DNA from: an uncultured Lachnospiraceae bacterium
Lineage (GTDB): Bacteria > Bacillota > Clostridia > Lachnospirales > Lachnospiraceae
Direction: 5' to 3'
Assembly: GCA_910583605.1 (NCBI GenBank)
Contig: CAJTXN010000003.1
Coordinates: forward strand, 124,001-188,000
DNA: 64,000 bases
Under the pieces are notes generated by a model. The model had not been told where the DNA came from. It was given only the letters and a program-made list of their open reading frames with translations, and searched no databases. Made by a program: the position numbers and the translations under genes. Positions 35,057 to 42,931 of the stretch are shown one piece after another (position 1 is the first letter of the stretch; every line of letters starts with the position of its first letter).

Positions 35057-36925
35057 ATGGCACATATGATACCGCCTGTACCAAAGGAATTTGATCCTAA
35101 AAGTGATGAAGGTGTAGTTTTTAATGCGTTAAAAAAATTACCGGATGATTATTATGTTTTTCATAGTGTAAGTGCAACGGTTGTCGAAAATGGTGTTTTG
35201 TACGAACGAGAATTGGATTTTGTTGTGGCAAATTCTAAAAAGGGCATACTGTGTATAGAAGCTAAAAATGGCTCTAATATAAATTATGATGGGACAATGC
35301 GTGCGTGGAAATATTCATCAGGAAGAATAATGGACCATGACGGACCTTATAATCAAATTGCAACAGCTAAAAGAGCTATCATTGCAAAGATAAAGTCGCA
35401 CCCTAATGAAGAAGTTCAAAAACTATTTAAAAAGTGTAAAGTTATGCATGCAGTTTTCTTCTTTAAGGTAAGCCAAATTGACTTTGATGAAATAGCGAAT
35501 AATGGATTGCCAGAAAATGCAGATTCTCAATTTACAATGGTAGCAGAGGATTTAATTAACCCGACAAAAAAGATTGCAGAGATTTTTTCTTTAAAATTGC
35601 CGAGCCAGATTAGAAATACTGTAGAAGAAACAAAATTAACAGAGGAAGAGTTTCAGTTACTTATTGATTCTGTTTTGTGTCCGACGTTTAATCTTGTACC
35701 ATCACCATCTGCTAAAAGTATTGTTATGGAAGAACAGATGAATCAGTTGTTATATGAGCAGTATCGCTTGCTGGATTTTTTAGAAGATCAGGAGACTGCT
35801 GTTATTAATGGCGCGGCGGGAACAGGTAAAACAATGATAGCTGCTTATAAAGCAAAACTACATAGTATTGAAGGAGAAAAAGTTCTATTCTTATGTTATA
35901 ATCGACTTCTTTGTGATAATTTGATTAAGATATATAAGTCCAACCCTATAAAATCTCGTAGAGATGAGTATAAGAATGTTGATTTTATGACTATTTCACA
36001 GCTTACACAGAAAGCAACCGGAAACTACAAAGATTATGATGGCCTTATGGAATGGTTGTATGATTGCGTTGATGATCCAGAGAAATTTGGATATAAACAT
36101 ATTATTGTTGATGAGGGACAGGATTTTGGACTAATAGACATATTAGTTGGAATTTCTGCATCTGATGCTGAGAAAAATTGCTCCATAATTGATACACTGC
36201 AAGAGGTGGTGCTGTCGAATTCTGGAACATTTTATTTGTTCTATGATAAATATCAGATGATTCAGGGAAGTACAAATGTATATTATAGGCTTCCTGATTG
36301 TATTTTGAATAGTGATTGTCGATTGACTCTAAAGAAAAATTGTAGAAATACAAAGGAAATTGCTAGGACATCGGTGACACCGTTGAAGGACCAAAAAAAT
36401 AAAGCAATTAAACCTATTGTTGCAAGTGTATGGTATGAGCCAATTAAGCCAGTATTACATATTGCAAAAGATGAAGATGAGTCTATTCAAAAGGTACATA
36501 CTATCCTAGACAAGTATAAAGAAAATCAAGTTGAAGATATTGTTATATTGACACCTGGTAAAATAGAATTTTGTTGTCTGGCAGATAATATAAAACAGGG
36601 AGAAGGAGAAAACTCTGGATATTACCTATATGAATACAATGGTAGTGAATATAAAATAACCACATGTAGAAAATTTAAAGGGTTAGAGTCTGAAGCGGTA
36701 ATTATGGTGGATTTAAATAAAGAATCATTTACTGGGAAAAACGGAATGGAATTTTATGTTGGATCATCACGTGCTAAGCAAAGATTAGACATTGTATGTA
36801 ATTTGGATGAAAATGATTATTCAGAGTTAATAAGGAAATTGGATGTGAATGCACCTACTGGAGGAACTACTGAAAAGTTGAGAAGAACATTAGGTGCAGT
36901 TTTTGCAACCGAAATAGCTGATTAA
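35057..36925 (+). CDS. NERD-domain nuclease fused to an SF1 helicase
   Basis: A 622-residue protein. Residues about 15-150 form a NERD (PD-(D/E)xK-like) nuclease domain: YERELDFVV supplies Glu/Asp and CIEAKNG the E-x-K. A UvrD/DUF2075-like SF1 helicase follows, with Walker A NGAAGTGKTM near residue 252, Walker B IIVDEGQDFG near 350, and late motifs KFKGLESEAVIM and YVGSSRAKQRL (about 545-580). It starts three bases after the helicase stop, so it belongs to the same operon. NERD-helicases occur in defence islands; here it probably supplies DNA cleavage to the DruH/DruE-like pair. Confidence 0.85.
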   Translation: MAHMIPPVPKEFDPKSDEGVVFNALKKLPDDYYVFHSVSATVVENGVLYERELDFVVANSKKGILCIEAKNGSNINYDGTMRAWKYSSGRIMDHDGPYNQIATAKRAIIAKIKSHPNEEVQKLFKKCKVMHAVFFFKVSQIDFDEIANNGLPENADSQFTMVAEDLINPTKKIAEIFSLKLPSQIRNTVEETKLTEEEFQLLIDSVLCPTFNLVPSPSAKSIVMEEQMNQLLYEQYRLLDFLEDQETAVINGAAGTGKTMIAAYKAKLHSIEGEKVLFLCYNRLLCDNLIKIYKSNPIKSRRDEYKNVDFMTISQLTQKATGNYKDYDGLMEWLYDCVDDPEKFGYKHIIVDEGQDFGLIDILVGISASDAEKNCSIIDTLQEVVLSNSGTFYLFYDKYQMIQGSTNVYYRLPDCILNSDCRLTLKKNCRNTKEIARTSVTPLKDQKNKAIKPIVASVWYEPIKPVLHIAKDEDESIQKVHTILDKYKENQVEDIVILTPGKIEFCCLADNIKQGEGENSGYYLYEYNGSEYKITTCRKFKGLESEAVIMVDLNKESFTGKNGMEFYVGSSRAKQRLDIVCNLDENDYSELIRKLDVNAPTGGTTEKLRRTLGAVFATEIAD

Positions 36926-36982
36926 TTGAAAATGACAAAAAGCCTGTACTGTAAGAAAAGAATCTAAAGTGTAAAGACAAAT

Positions 36983-37270
36983 GCGGATGAATTAAAGTGC
37001 CTTGTTCTTAGAGGAAAGAATACATCCTATAATTCACGGAATTCTACTTTTAAGGTGGAGGATTTTGCTTTTTTAAAGATTAAGGAAAGCTATAAAAAGT
37101 GAACTGGGAATTGCCTTGACAACAAGGATTTGATTTCTTTTGGACTGATAAACGAATATGGAGAATTGACAAATGCAGTGGTATTATTTACCAATGAAAG
37201 TCTAATTCTTTGCTCGAATGGATTAAACCAAAACGGTAGTATAGTTAATGATGTCTTGTTTAAAATGTAA
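36983..37270 (+). pseudogene. Remnant of an AlbA/Schlafen-type ATP-binding protein gene
   Basis: One frame reads ADELKCLVLRGKNTSYNS, FKVEDFAFLKIKESYKK, an in-frame TGA (possibly from TGG), then LDNKDLISFGLINEYGELTNAVVLF and stops at TAA. This matches the middle of AlbA_2/Schlafen-like helix-turn-helix ATP-binding proteins, where the same order is followed by LTNAGVLLADESPI. Both the N-terminal domain and the C-terminal half are missing. It fills most of the 455-bp gap between the defence operon and the YhcG nuclease. Confidence 0.7.
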
Positions 37271-37380
37271 TTTAAACAAGAATTGATAAAGGGGAGTATA
37301 GTTAGGCAGATATCAGTGATTAATATATATCGTATTGTTATGATGCGGTCAATGATAGGCATGGAAAGCAGGTGAAAAGA

Positions 37381-38502
37381 ATGGATTCAAAAAATCAGTA
37401 TGAATATGCAGTTGTTGCCATAAAACAAGCTGTTGAAAAGAGTAGATTTAGGGCTGCTAAAGTGGGGAATGCGGAATTATTATCTCTCTACTATGGAATC
37501 GGAAAGTATGTTTCGAAAAATACAAGAAATGGTGCTTGGGGCACAGATGCGATTAAGACCATTTCCGGCAGACTAAAGTCGGAATTGATGGGAATCAGAG
37601 GCTTTTCAGAAAGCAATATTAAAAATATGCGTTTATTTTATGATGAGTGGAGTCCTTACGTAAATCGCCAGCCAATGGCTGACGATTTAGATGTGAATGG
37701 TGAAGGCTTGCTGATAGCAATTCGCCAGCCGCTGGCTGGCGATATAGATTGGAATGAATTTATATCACTGGGTTTTACGCATCATATGGAAATATTGTCA
37801 AAAACGAAGGATATTTCTGAACGTTTATTTTATATCCATGAATGTGCGGTCAGAGCGTGGGATAAGTATACTTTAAGAGAATATATTAAGTCAGGGTTGT
37901 ATCACAAACAGGGAAATCTACCAAATAACTTTTCTGATACACTTAATGATGCAAAGTTTGCTGTAAAAGCAACAAAAGCGTTCAAGGATAACTATTTGTT
38001 GGATTTCATAAATACAGAAAATCTTGGTGAAGCAAGTGAGGACATTGACGAACGAATAATTGAGAATCAGATTGTAAACAATATTAAAGAATTTATTGTA
38101 AGATTTGGAACAGACTTTATCTTTATGGGTAATCAATATAGAATCGAAGTAGCAGGTGAAGAAATGTTCATTGATCTTTTATTCTTTAATAGAGAACTGA
38201 ATTGCCTTGTTGCAGTGGAACTGAAAACAGGTAAATTTAAACCGTCATATTTAGGTCAATTAAATACTTATCTGACAATTTTAGACGACAAGGTAAGGAA
38301 GGAACATGAAAATCCCTCGGTAGGGTTAATATTGTGTAAGGATATGAACAAAGCATTTGTAGATTATGTAATAAGAGATTATGAGAAGCCGCTGGGAGTT
38401 GCAACTTATAAAACATATAAAGATATGTCTGATGAAATGAAAAAAGCTTTGCCGGATGTGGATGATTTGAGAAAACTGTTGGTTAGTGAAGTGCAGGAAT
38501 AA
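37381..38502 (+). CDS. YhcG/DUF1016 family PDDEXK nuclease
   Basis: A 373-residue protein. The N-terminal DUF1016_N domain (about 1-165; LSLYYGIGKYVSKN, GFSESNIKNMRLFY, WNEFISLGFTHHMEIL) precedes a PD-(D/E)xK nuclease domain (about 215-345) with FIDLLFFN and VAVELKTGKF as Asp and E-x-K. AGCAGGTG precedes the ATG at 37381. Between the halves of the first domain lie two copies of an RQPMADD/RQPLAGD motif encoded by palindromic DNA. Relatives occur next to restriction and other defence genes. It is probably a second, separate defence unit of the element. Confidence 0.85.
   Translation: MDSKNQYEYAVVAIKQAVEKSRFRAAKVGNAELLSLYYGIGKYVSKNTRNGAWGTDAIKTISGRLKSELMGIRGFSESNIKNMRLFYDEWSPYVNRQPMADDLDVNGEGLLIAIRQPLAGDIDWNEFISLGFTHHMEILSKTKDISERLFYIHECAVRAWDKYTLREYIKSGLYHKQGNLPNNFSDTLNDAKFAVKATKAFKDNYLLDFINTENLGEASEDIDERIIENQIVNNIKEFIVRFGTDFIFMGNQYRIEVAGEEMFIDLLFFNRELNCLVAVELKTGKFKPSYLGQLNTYLTILDDKVRKEHENPSVGLILCKDMNKAFVDYVIRDYEKPLGVATYKTYKDMSDEMKKALPDVDDLRKLLVSEVQE
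37665..37742 (+). repeat. Two 21-bp palindromic repeats inside the nuclease gene
   Basis: TCGCCAGCCGCTGGCTGGCGA (37722-37742) is a perfect 9-bp-arm palindrome; 37665-37685 is the same with two changes. They start 57 bp apart, in frame, and encode RQPMADD-like and RQPLAGD-like segments. The palindromes resemble small inserted repeat units tolerated in a surface loop. Confidence 0.7.
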
Positions 38503-38520
38503 AGGAAAATTTTGGTGAAA

Positions 38521-38799
38521 ATGGATAATATGGTTGATGCAATACAGGAAATGGCATTACAATTGAAAAAACTAAATGAGATTGCCTATAATCAATATAA
38601 GCCTATTGCATCTGACCTGTGTAGTAGAGCTGCATCATTACGCGAAGTTGAATATACATTAGATAGGATGCTTGATTTTTGCGGTGATGATGCGGTTTTA
38701 GGATTATTTAAGGATATATGCAGACATTATTTTGATATTTATCCGGAAATGATAGCATATCAGATTAATGCATATCGTGAAATATGGGACACAGAATAA
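38521..38799 (+). CDS. Small helical protein of unknown function
   Basis: About 92 residues, all predicted helical, with no recognisable motif; the middle reads CSRAASLREVEYTLDRMLDF. It is 18 bp downstream of the YhcG nuclease and probably in its operon. The start is uncertain: TTG 38512, GTG 38515 and ATG 38521 are all possible, with AAGGA suited to the first two and GGTGA to the last. It is the last gene before the right end of the element. Confidence 0.55.
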   Translation: MDNMVDAIQEMALQLKKLNEIAYNQYKPIASDLCSRAASLREVEYTLDRMLDFCGDDAVLGLFKDICRHYFDIYPEMIAYQINAYREIWDTE

Positions 38800-38875
38800 T
38801 CTGTCAATAGAAAATCATGTTATTGATACGGATTCAGTGAGTCAGCAGCATTTGCATTGGGTATTGAAGCGATAG

Positions 38876-38937
38876 CTTGAGTAAATCTTGAGTAATCTTG
38901 GGTAAATTTACTCAAGGTTACTCAAGATTTATTCAAA
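38876..38937. repeat. Mirror array of CTTGAGTAA/TTACTCAAG sites near the right end
   Basis: CTTG cores at 38876, 38887 and 38897 face CAAG/CAAA cores at 38913, 38923 and 38934, each 10-11 bp apart, making a near-perfect palindrome centred at about 38906. It could bind integrase arm domains or an accessory factor cooperatively. Confidence 0.65.
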
Positions 38938-39035
38938 AGTTATTTGAGGCGAATATATCGCTTATAAGCAAACAATCAGGTGTTTTAAGCGAGTTATGTT
39001 TTAGAGGGGGGTGAATAAATTTGTTTCAAATTAAA

Positions 39036-39105
39036 CAAGGTTTAAACAAGATTATCCAAGGTTTATTCAAGAATTATTCAAGCTCGTGCTTCTAAAATGC
39101 TTCTA
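39036..39105 (+). repeat. Direct CAAG array followed by TGCTTCTA pair at the right end
   Basis: Five CAAG cores start at 39036, 39047, 39057, 39068 and 39079 (spacing 10-11 bp), directly followed by TGCTTCTA at 39087 and 39098 (11 bp apart). The TGCTTCTA pair is shared with the left end (14135 and 14146). These helically phased repeats are the strongest candidate for integrase arm-binding sites in the right arm. Confidence 0.65.
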
Positions 39106-39208
39106 AAATTTTCGATAACCAGAAAAATAAGCTGATATTGAGAACAATATAAATAAAAAAATCCCCATTTTATTATGGTTTGCGATATAGACAAACGCAC
39201 CGTAGCAA

Positions 39209-39228
39209 CGTGAGGGTGGTAGAACAGT
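39209..39228 (+). repeat. Right attachment site (attR core)
   Basis: The 20-bp core is identical to 13997-14016. It is preceded by element DNA with the phased arrays and followed by the displaced tuf tail. Confidence 0.85.
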
Positions 39229-39262
39229 AGGTTCTGGTAAGGTTGCTACTATTATTGAATAA
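39209..39262 (+). pseudogene. tuf: Displaced original 3' end of tuf
   Basis: Seventeen codons plus TAA reading REGGRTVGSGKVATIIE, in frame with the end of EF-Tu. This fragment has no start and no upstream gene body. It is most simply the original chromosomal tuf tail pushed aside by integration. Confidence 0.9.
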
Positions 39263-39296
39263 TTATTAAAATTCATAATATTATACAAAAGATAAA

Positions 39297-39334
39297 ATGC
39301 CGTACCCTTCTTATAATTAGGAGGGGTACGGTAT
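39297..39334 (+). terminator. Original tuf terminator, now beyond the element
   Basis: ATGCCGTACCC pairs with GGGTACGGTAT around a 16-base loop and is followed by a short T-rich stretch. Its position 35 bp after the displaced tuf stop matches the element-borne terminator after the intact tuf (14073). Confidence 0.8.
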
Positions 39335-39648
39335 TTGTATATATAAATTTGTAGTAAAAGAAAAAATAAAATAATATATCATTTAATAATTTGTGACATA
39401 ATATAAAAACAAAGATTATGGGGAAAGCGAGTAACAAAAAGTATTGTGAAAAATAAAAAACCTTTATGGAGATTCACATGATAAGGGCGAAGCTGGAAAG
39501 AGTCGAGAGGGACGAATTAAGGAGCCGGACAGTCTGATTGTGAAAATTGTTAATAAAATATATGAAGGAAAAGAAATTTATACAGATAGATTAATATTTA
39601 GCCAGAGTAATAAAGAACAGTGTACATTTATAATGTATGCTGTTTTTG
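39335..39648. other. Non-coding stretch right of the element
   Basis: No supported gene. A 104-residue frame beginning at a GTG at 39540 overlaps the DUF3784-like gene in another frame and lacks a ribosome binding site. Confidence 0.4.
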
Positions 39649-39677
39649 TTGTAAATAAAGAACAAAAATGGTATAAT
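39649..39677 (+). promoter_or_regulatory. Promoter of the small membrane protein genes
   Basis: TTGTAA (39649-39654) and TATAAT (39672-39677) with 17-bp spacing, 39 bp before the next start codon. Confidence 0.6.
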
Positions 39678-39715
39678 CAGATTATTGAATTTGAAACCTG
39701 TGCGGAGGTATTGAA

Positions 39716-40042
39716 ATGGAAGGTAGAAGCTTCGGTTTTATTATATGGTGTGTTTTTGGAATTATCTTTCTATGCCTGGCTGTATTTTCATGGTTTTCAA
39801 AAAAGCCGGTGGGATTTTGGGCCAATGCGGATGTATGCGAAGTCCGGGATATAAAAAAATATAATCATGCGCTATCCGGATTGTTTAGTATATTCGGTAT
39901 TGTGACGATCGCTTTGGGAGTTCCTCTGCTTGCGGGACAAAATTCCGCCTGGGTCCTGCTCTCTGTTATGGGAGTCATGATAGAAAGTATTATTGCTATG
40001 GCGGTTTATACTCTTGTAATCGAAAAAAAATATAGAAAATAA
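39716..40042 (+). CDS. DUF3784-like small membrane protein
   Basis: A 108-residue protein with three hydrophobic segments (about 8-27, 52-72 and 77-100) and the motif KKPVGFWAN after the first, as in the DUF3784 family of Firmicutes. GGAGG lies eight bases before the ATG. The function is unknown. Confidence 0.7.
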   Translation: MEGRSFGFIIWCVFGIIFLCLAVFSWFSKKPVGFWANADVCEVRDIKKYNHALSGLFSIFGIVTIALGVPLLAGQNSAWVLLSVMGVMIESIIAMAVYTLVIEKKYRK

Positions 40043-40099
40043 AAGAAAATGCCGTTATGAATTTGGGGGATAAAGTATCTTAAAAAGGTGATATTGGAT

Positions 40100-40558
40100 A
40101 TGCAGAAAAGCAAAGAACTTGAACAGAATATAGATAATATTAAATATGATATTGAAACTCTGGAAATGGAAAAGATCGGTTTGATAAGAAAATTTCGTTT
40201 TTTAAAAGAAAAACTGGTCATCAATTTTGTGATTTTAATTCTGATTTTTTTATTTATAATATTTACTGTAGGGTATGATCCTTATGAACCCTATTCGATT
40301 GCGTTTACTACGGTATTAAGACCTTTATATTTTCTGCTGACAGGGATATATATATTTTTTTTTATTCTAAAACCGATTTGGGAAATATATTTAAATTGTA
40401 ATCTTGAGGCCGGGAGAAAAGCTGCGATAAAATATGGTGTTAAGTCTATAAGTGAGAATATAGAGATGTGTGATACTAAAATTTCAGCGTTGAATAGTAT
40501 ACTCAGAGATTATAAAGAAACAGTAACAGATGGTGAAAGTATGATTAAGAATAATTGA
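40100..40558 (+). CDS. Coiled-coil membrane protein of unknown function
   Basis: About 152 residues: a charged helical N-terminus (residues 1-35), two hydrophobic segments (about 42-62 and 75-98) joined by a short YDPYEPYS loop, and a helical C-terminus. GGTG lies nine bases before the ATG at 40100; a GTG at 40088 is an alternative. It is in line with the DUF3784-like gene. I do not recognise the family. Confidence 0.6.
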   Translation: MQKSKELEQNIDNIKYDIETLEMEKIGLIRKFRFLKEKLVINFVILILIFLFIIFTVGYDPYEPYSIAFTTVLRPLYFLLTGIYIFFFILKPIWEIYLNCNLEAGRKAAIKYGVKSISENIEMCDTKISALNSILRDYKETVTDGESMIKNN

Positions 40559-40588
40559 ATTTTGTAAATTACTCTGTAAAAAGAAGGA

Positions 40589-40637
40589 GCTGTTGCGAAA
40601 GCAGGATATGATCTGTTTTTGCAACAGTTTATATTTT
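40589..40637 (+). terminator. Terminator after the membrane protein pair
   Basis: CTGTTGCGAAA and TTTTTGCAACAG form a hairpin, followed after a few bases by a run of seven T. Confidence 0.6.
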
Positions 40638-40773
40638 TTTAAAGGCAGTTTTTAATATAAATTAAATTATAGAGCAATTAACATGGCATAACGATTTTAA
40701 GAATGTTATAATAAGTAATGATGAAAACAGAAAAAGTATAAGGCTGAAAAGAATTATGGAAAGAGAGGAAAAT

Positions 40774-41796
40774 ATGAATAATATCGTGAAAGGAATTGTG
40801 GATTTTAAAACAGAGTTTACACAGAGACAGAATCATTCCGATACAGATCAAACGGACAGGAAAACATTTACGTTGCTGTTAAGCGGAATCTCCGGCTGCA
40901 GAATGATGCCCGGAATACCGGAACATATGGGATATGAATCATTGTATCATTGTGAAAGTCCGGAATTAAAAGAACTGGCATTGGAGCACATGAAACGGCT
41001 GTTTGGAATTACAGATAAAGATACACTTTTGGGATTCTGTTATGAGGAATATTCCGGAAGCAATGAGTATGAACAGTTTATGACCTTTTGGAGTAAAGTT
41101 CCTCTGTTTGATTTAAAAGAATTAACGGCGGAAGGAAAAGGAGGATTTGAGAAATGTAAACGTTTGGCGGAACATTTTTACCCGATTGTAAAAGAAAAGG
41201 GCTTTTATGCATGGGATATTAATGAAAGGATTGGACTTTGCAGAAAAGCGGCGGCATGCGGGATTATTTCGGATGAAGAATTCTGGCAGATTACGGATGA
41301 ATGGGTGCGTAAGGCGCAGGTATTCTATCATTCCTTTGAAGAATATGCTGTAAGTTGCTTATGCGGCGCCGTCTATTATATGGGGCGCTATGATTCTGAT
41401 GTCAGCGGCTTTTTTGATATCAATCTGAAAATCGTAAAACATCTGTTGGAAGAAGGAGCATGGCAGAGTGTTGGATGGTATATGCCGAAAGAAAGAGAAT
41501 GGGCAGAGTTATTAGGCGGCAGTAACCCGGGCTGCTTGATAACGAAAAAAGCTCTGGAACAAAAGAATATCGGTTATATGTACCGCGAAGAGCCGAACGG
41601 GGATTATCCGGACAGTGGATGGAGATTTTTTGTGGGGAATGAATCGGATGAATATGTAAATAATGCAGATAATGTCAGTGTCTGCGGATTAAATACCATA
41701 TGCAATATTCAGCCGGATATACTGGCTTTTATTCATGCGGAAGCCGGAAGGAAATTCGGCAGAGATGAGGATGGATGGACAGAGGAATTTATATAA
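40774..41796 (+). CDS. DUF1266 protein fused to an Imm33/DUF2185 domain
   Basis: About 340 residues. Residues about 120-225 match the DUF1266 pattern (AWDINERIGLCRKAAACGIISDEEFW and CGAVYYMGR), and residues about 240-335 match DUF2185/Imm33 (CLITKKAL, YMYREEPNGDYPDSGWRFFVGNESDEY, LNTICNI). Imm33 proteins are predicted immunity proteins of polymorphic toxin systems; a fusion with DUF1266 suggests a role in contact-dependent competition. AGAGG precedes the ATG at 40774; an ATG at 40756 is also possible. No cognate toxin is adjacent. Confidence 0.75.
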   Translation: MNNIVKGIVDFKTEFTQRQNHSDTDQTDRKTFTLLLSGISGCRMMPGIPEHMGYESLYHCESPELKELALEHMKRLFGITDKDTLLGFCYEEYSGSNEYEQFMTFWSKVPLFDLKELTAEGKGGFEKCKRLAEHFYPIVKEKGFYAWDINERIGLCRKAAACGIISDEEFWQITDEWVRKAQVFYHSFEEYAVSCLCGAVYYMGRYDSDVSGFFDINLKIVKHLLEEGAWQSVGWYMPKEREWAELLGGSNPGCLITKKALEQKNIGYMYREEPNGDYPDSGWRFFVGNESDEYVNNADNVSVCGLNTICNIQPDILAFIHAEAGRKFGRDEDGWTEEFI

Positions 41797-41811
41797 CGGG
41801 AGGTAAGAACC

Positions 41812-42738
41812 ATGAAAACAATGAAATTGGGAGCCGGAAAACTGCAGGTTCCGGTAATAGCTTTGGGATGTATGAGAATGAATACATTGGATAACAGACA
41901 GACAGAAGCATATCTCGAGAAATGTCTGGAGTTAGGCATTAATTTTTTTGATCATGCGGATATATACGGAAACGGTGCCTGTGAGCAGCGTTTTTCACAG
42001 GCATTTCTTTTGAATGCAGCGGTTCGTGAAAATATTATACTTCAGTCGAAATGCGGAATTCAGCCCGGAATTAAGTATGATTCCTCGAAGGAATATATTA
42101 TATCCGCAGCAGAAGGAATATTAAAACGGTTAAATACGGAATATCTGGATATTTTACTTTTGCACCGGCCGGATGCGTTAATGGAACCGGAAGAAGTGGC
42201 GGAAGCTTTTGACGAACTGGAACAGTCCGGAAAGGTACGGAATTTTGGTGTTTCCAATCACAGACCGGCCCAGATAGAATTACTGAAAAAGTGTGTAAAA
42301 CAGGAGATTCTCATTGACCAGCTACAATTCAGCATTCCGTTTTCGAATATGATCGCCGGCGGACTGGAAGTAAATATGGTTACGGAAGGTTCTGCTGACC
42401 GGGACGGAAGTATTCTGGATTACTGCCGCTTAAAAGATATTACGATTCAGGCATGGTCTCCGTTTCAGTCGGGAAATTCCGCCGGATTTTTCATAGATAA
42501 TGAAAACGGCTGTTATCCCGAATTAAACAATGTCCTGCTGGAACTGGCAAATCAATATGGTGTCAGCAAAACAACCATAGCAGCCGCATGGCTCCTGCGT
42601 CATCCGGCCCGTATCCAGATAATTGCGGGAACCATGAATGAAAAACGGCTGGAAGAAATTGTGGATGCCGTAAATATAACATTATCGAGAGAAGAATGGT
42701 ATCGGCTTTACCTGGCTGCAGGTCATATTTTGCCATAG
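41812..42738 (+). CDS. Aldo/keto reductase family protein
   Basis: A 308-residue NAD(P)H-dependent oxidoreductase of the TIM-barrel family. GINFFDHADIYGNG near residue 46 carries the catalytic Asp and Tyr, QSKCGIQPG the Lys, and LLLHRPD the His; the KRL segment near the C-terminus (MNEKRLEEI) fits cofactor binding. The layout is closest to the YdhF/YcsN subgroup. GGGAGG precedes the ATG, 15 bp after the preceding gene, so both are probably one operon. The substrate is unknown. Confidence 0.9.
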   Translation: MKTMKLGAGKLQVPVIALGCMRMNTLDNRQTEAYLEKCLELGINFFDHADIYGNGACEQRFSQAFLLNAAVRENIILQSKCGIQPGIKYDSSKEYIISAAEGILKRLNTEYLDILLLHRPDALMEPEEVAEAFDELEQSGKVRNFGVSNHRPAQIELLKKCVKQEILIDQLQFSIPFSNMIAGGLEVNMVTEGSADRDGSILDYCRLKDITIQAWSPFQSGNSAGFFIDNENGCYPELNNVLLELANQYGVSKTTIAAAWLLRHPARIQIIAGTMNEKRLEEIVDAVNITLSREEWYRLYLAAGHILP

Positions 42739-42787
42739 TCTATGTATAATAATGACAAAAAATTGTATAATAATAACAATTTTTTTG

Positions 42788-42817
42788 TTGACAAACTATA
42801 TGTGTATATATCATAAT
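42788..42817 (+). promoter_or_regulatory. Promoter of the alpha-amylase gene
   Basis: TTGACA (42788-42793) and CATAAT (42812-42817) with an 18-bp spacer, 115 bp before the start codon. No catabolite-response element was recognised. Confidence 0.5.
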
Positions 42818-42931
42818 AAAATTAATCTGTGTGGGAAGCAGATAAATTAACGCTGGCAGAAGATGAGATGTTGTTAAAAATAACCAAAATCAAATTCTGC
42901 AGCAGTTATAAAAAAAACGGAGGTTTTTACA

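Larger units (their letters stand above)
13997..39228 (+). mobile_element. 25.2-kb integrative and mobilizable element inserted at the 3' end of tuf
   Basis: The element is bounded by a 20-bp direct repeat inside tuf and by a duplicated tuf tail. It encodes an excisionase-like HTH protein, tyrosine integrase, CHC2 primase, VapE-type ATPase, ParM-like and ParR-like partition proteins, an oriT-like palindrome cluster, MobV relaxase and TnpV. No coupling ATPase or mating-channel genes are present, so it is mobilizable, not self-transmissible. Cargo comprises a nucleotidyltransferase/mini-protein pair and a Druantia-like helicase-nuclease operon. An IS30-type element has inserted into it. Base composition of the cargo (about 26100-38800) is visibly more AT-rich than the ribosomal genes. 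Confidence 0.88.

Noticed and set aside
26118..36925. DISARM or BREX as identity of the defence operon
   Set aside because: No methyltransferase, PLD protein, PglZ or BrxC-like gene is present; the DUF1998 helicase is one 1763-residue chain, unlike the separate DrmA and DrmB.
38876..39105. CRISPR array
   Set aside because: The repeated units are only 4-9 bp at 10-11 bp steps, with no long identical repeats, unique spacers or cas genes.
13997..39262. Self-transmissible conjugative element
   Set aside because: No VirB4, VirD4-type coupling protein or mating-pair genes are present; relaxase and oriT alone make it mobilizable.
39209..39262. A second tuf gene
   Set aside because: Only the last 17 codons exist; the upstream DNA is element sequence with repeat arrays.
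39540..39854. 104-residue ORF overlapping the DUF3784-like gene
   Set aside because: It starts at a GTG without a ribosome binding site and shares 139 bp with a better gene in another frame, which has GGAGG and a clear promoter.
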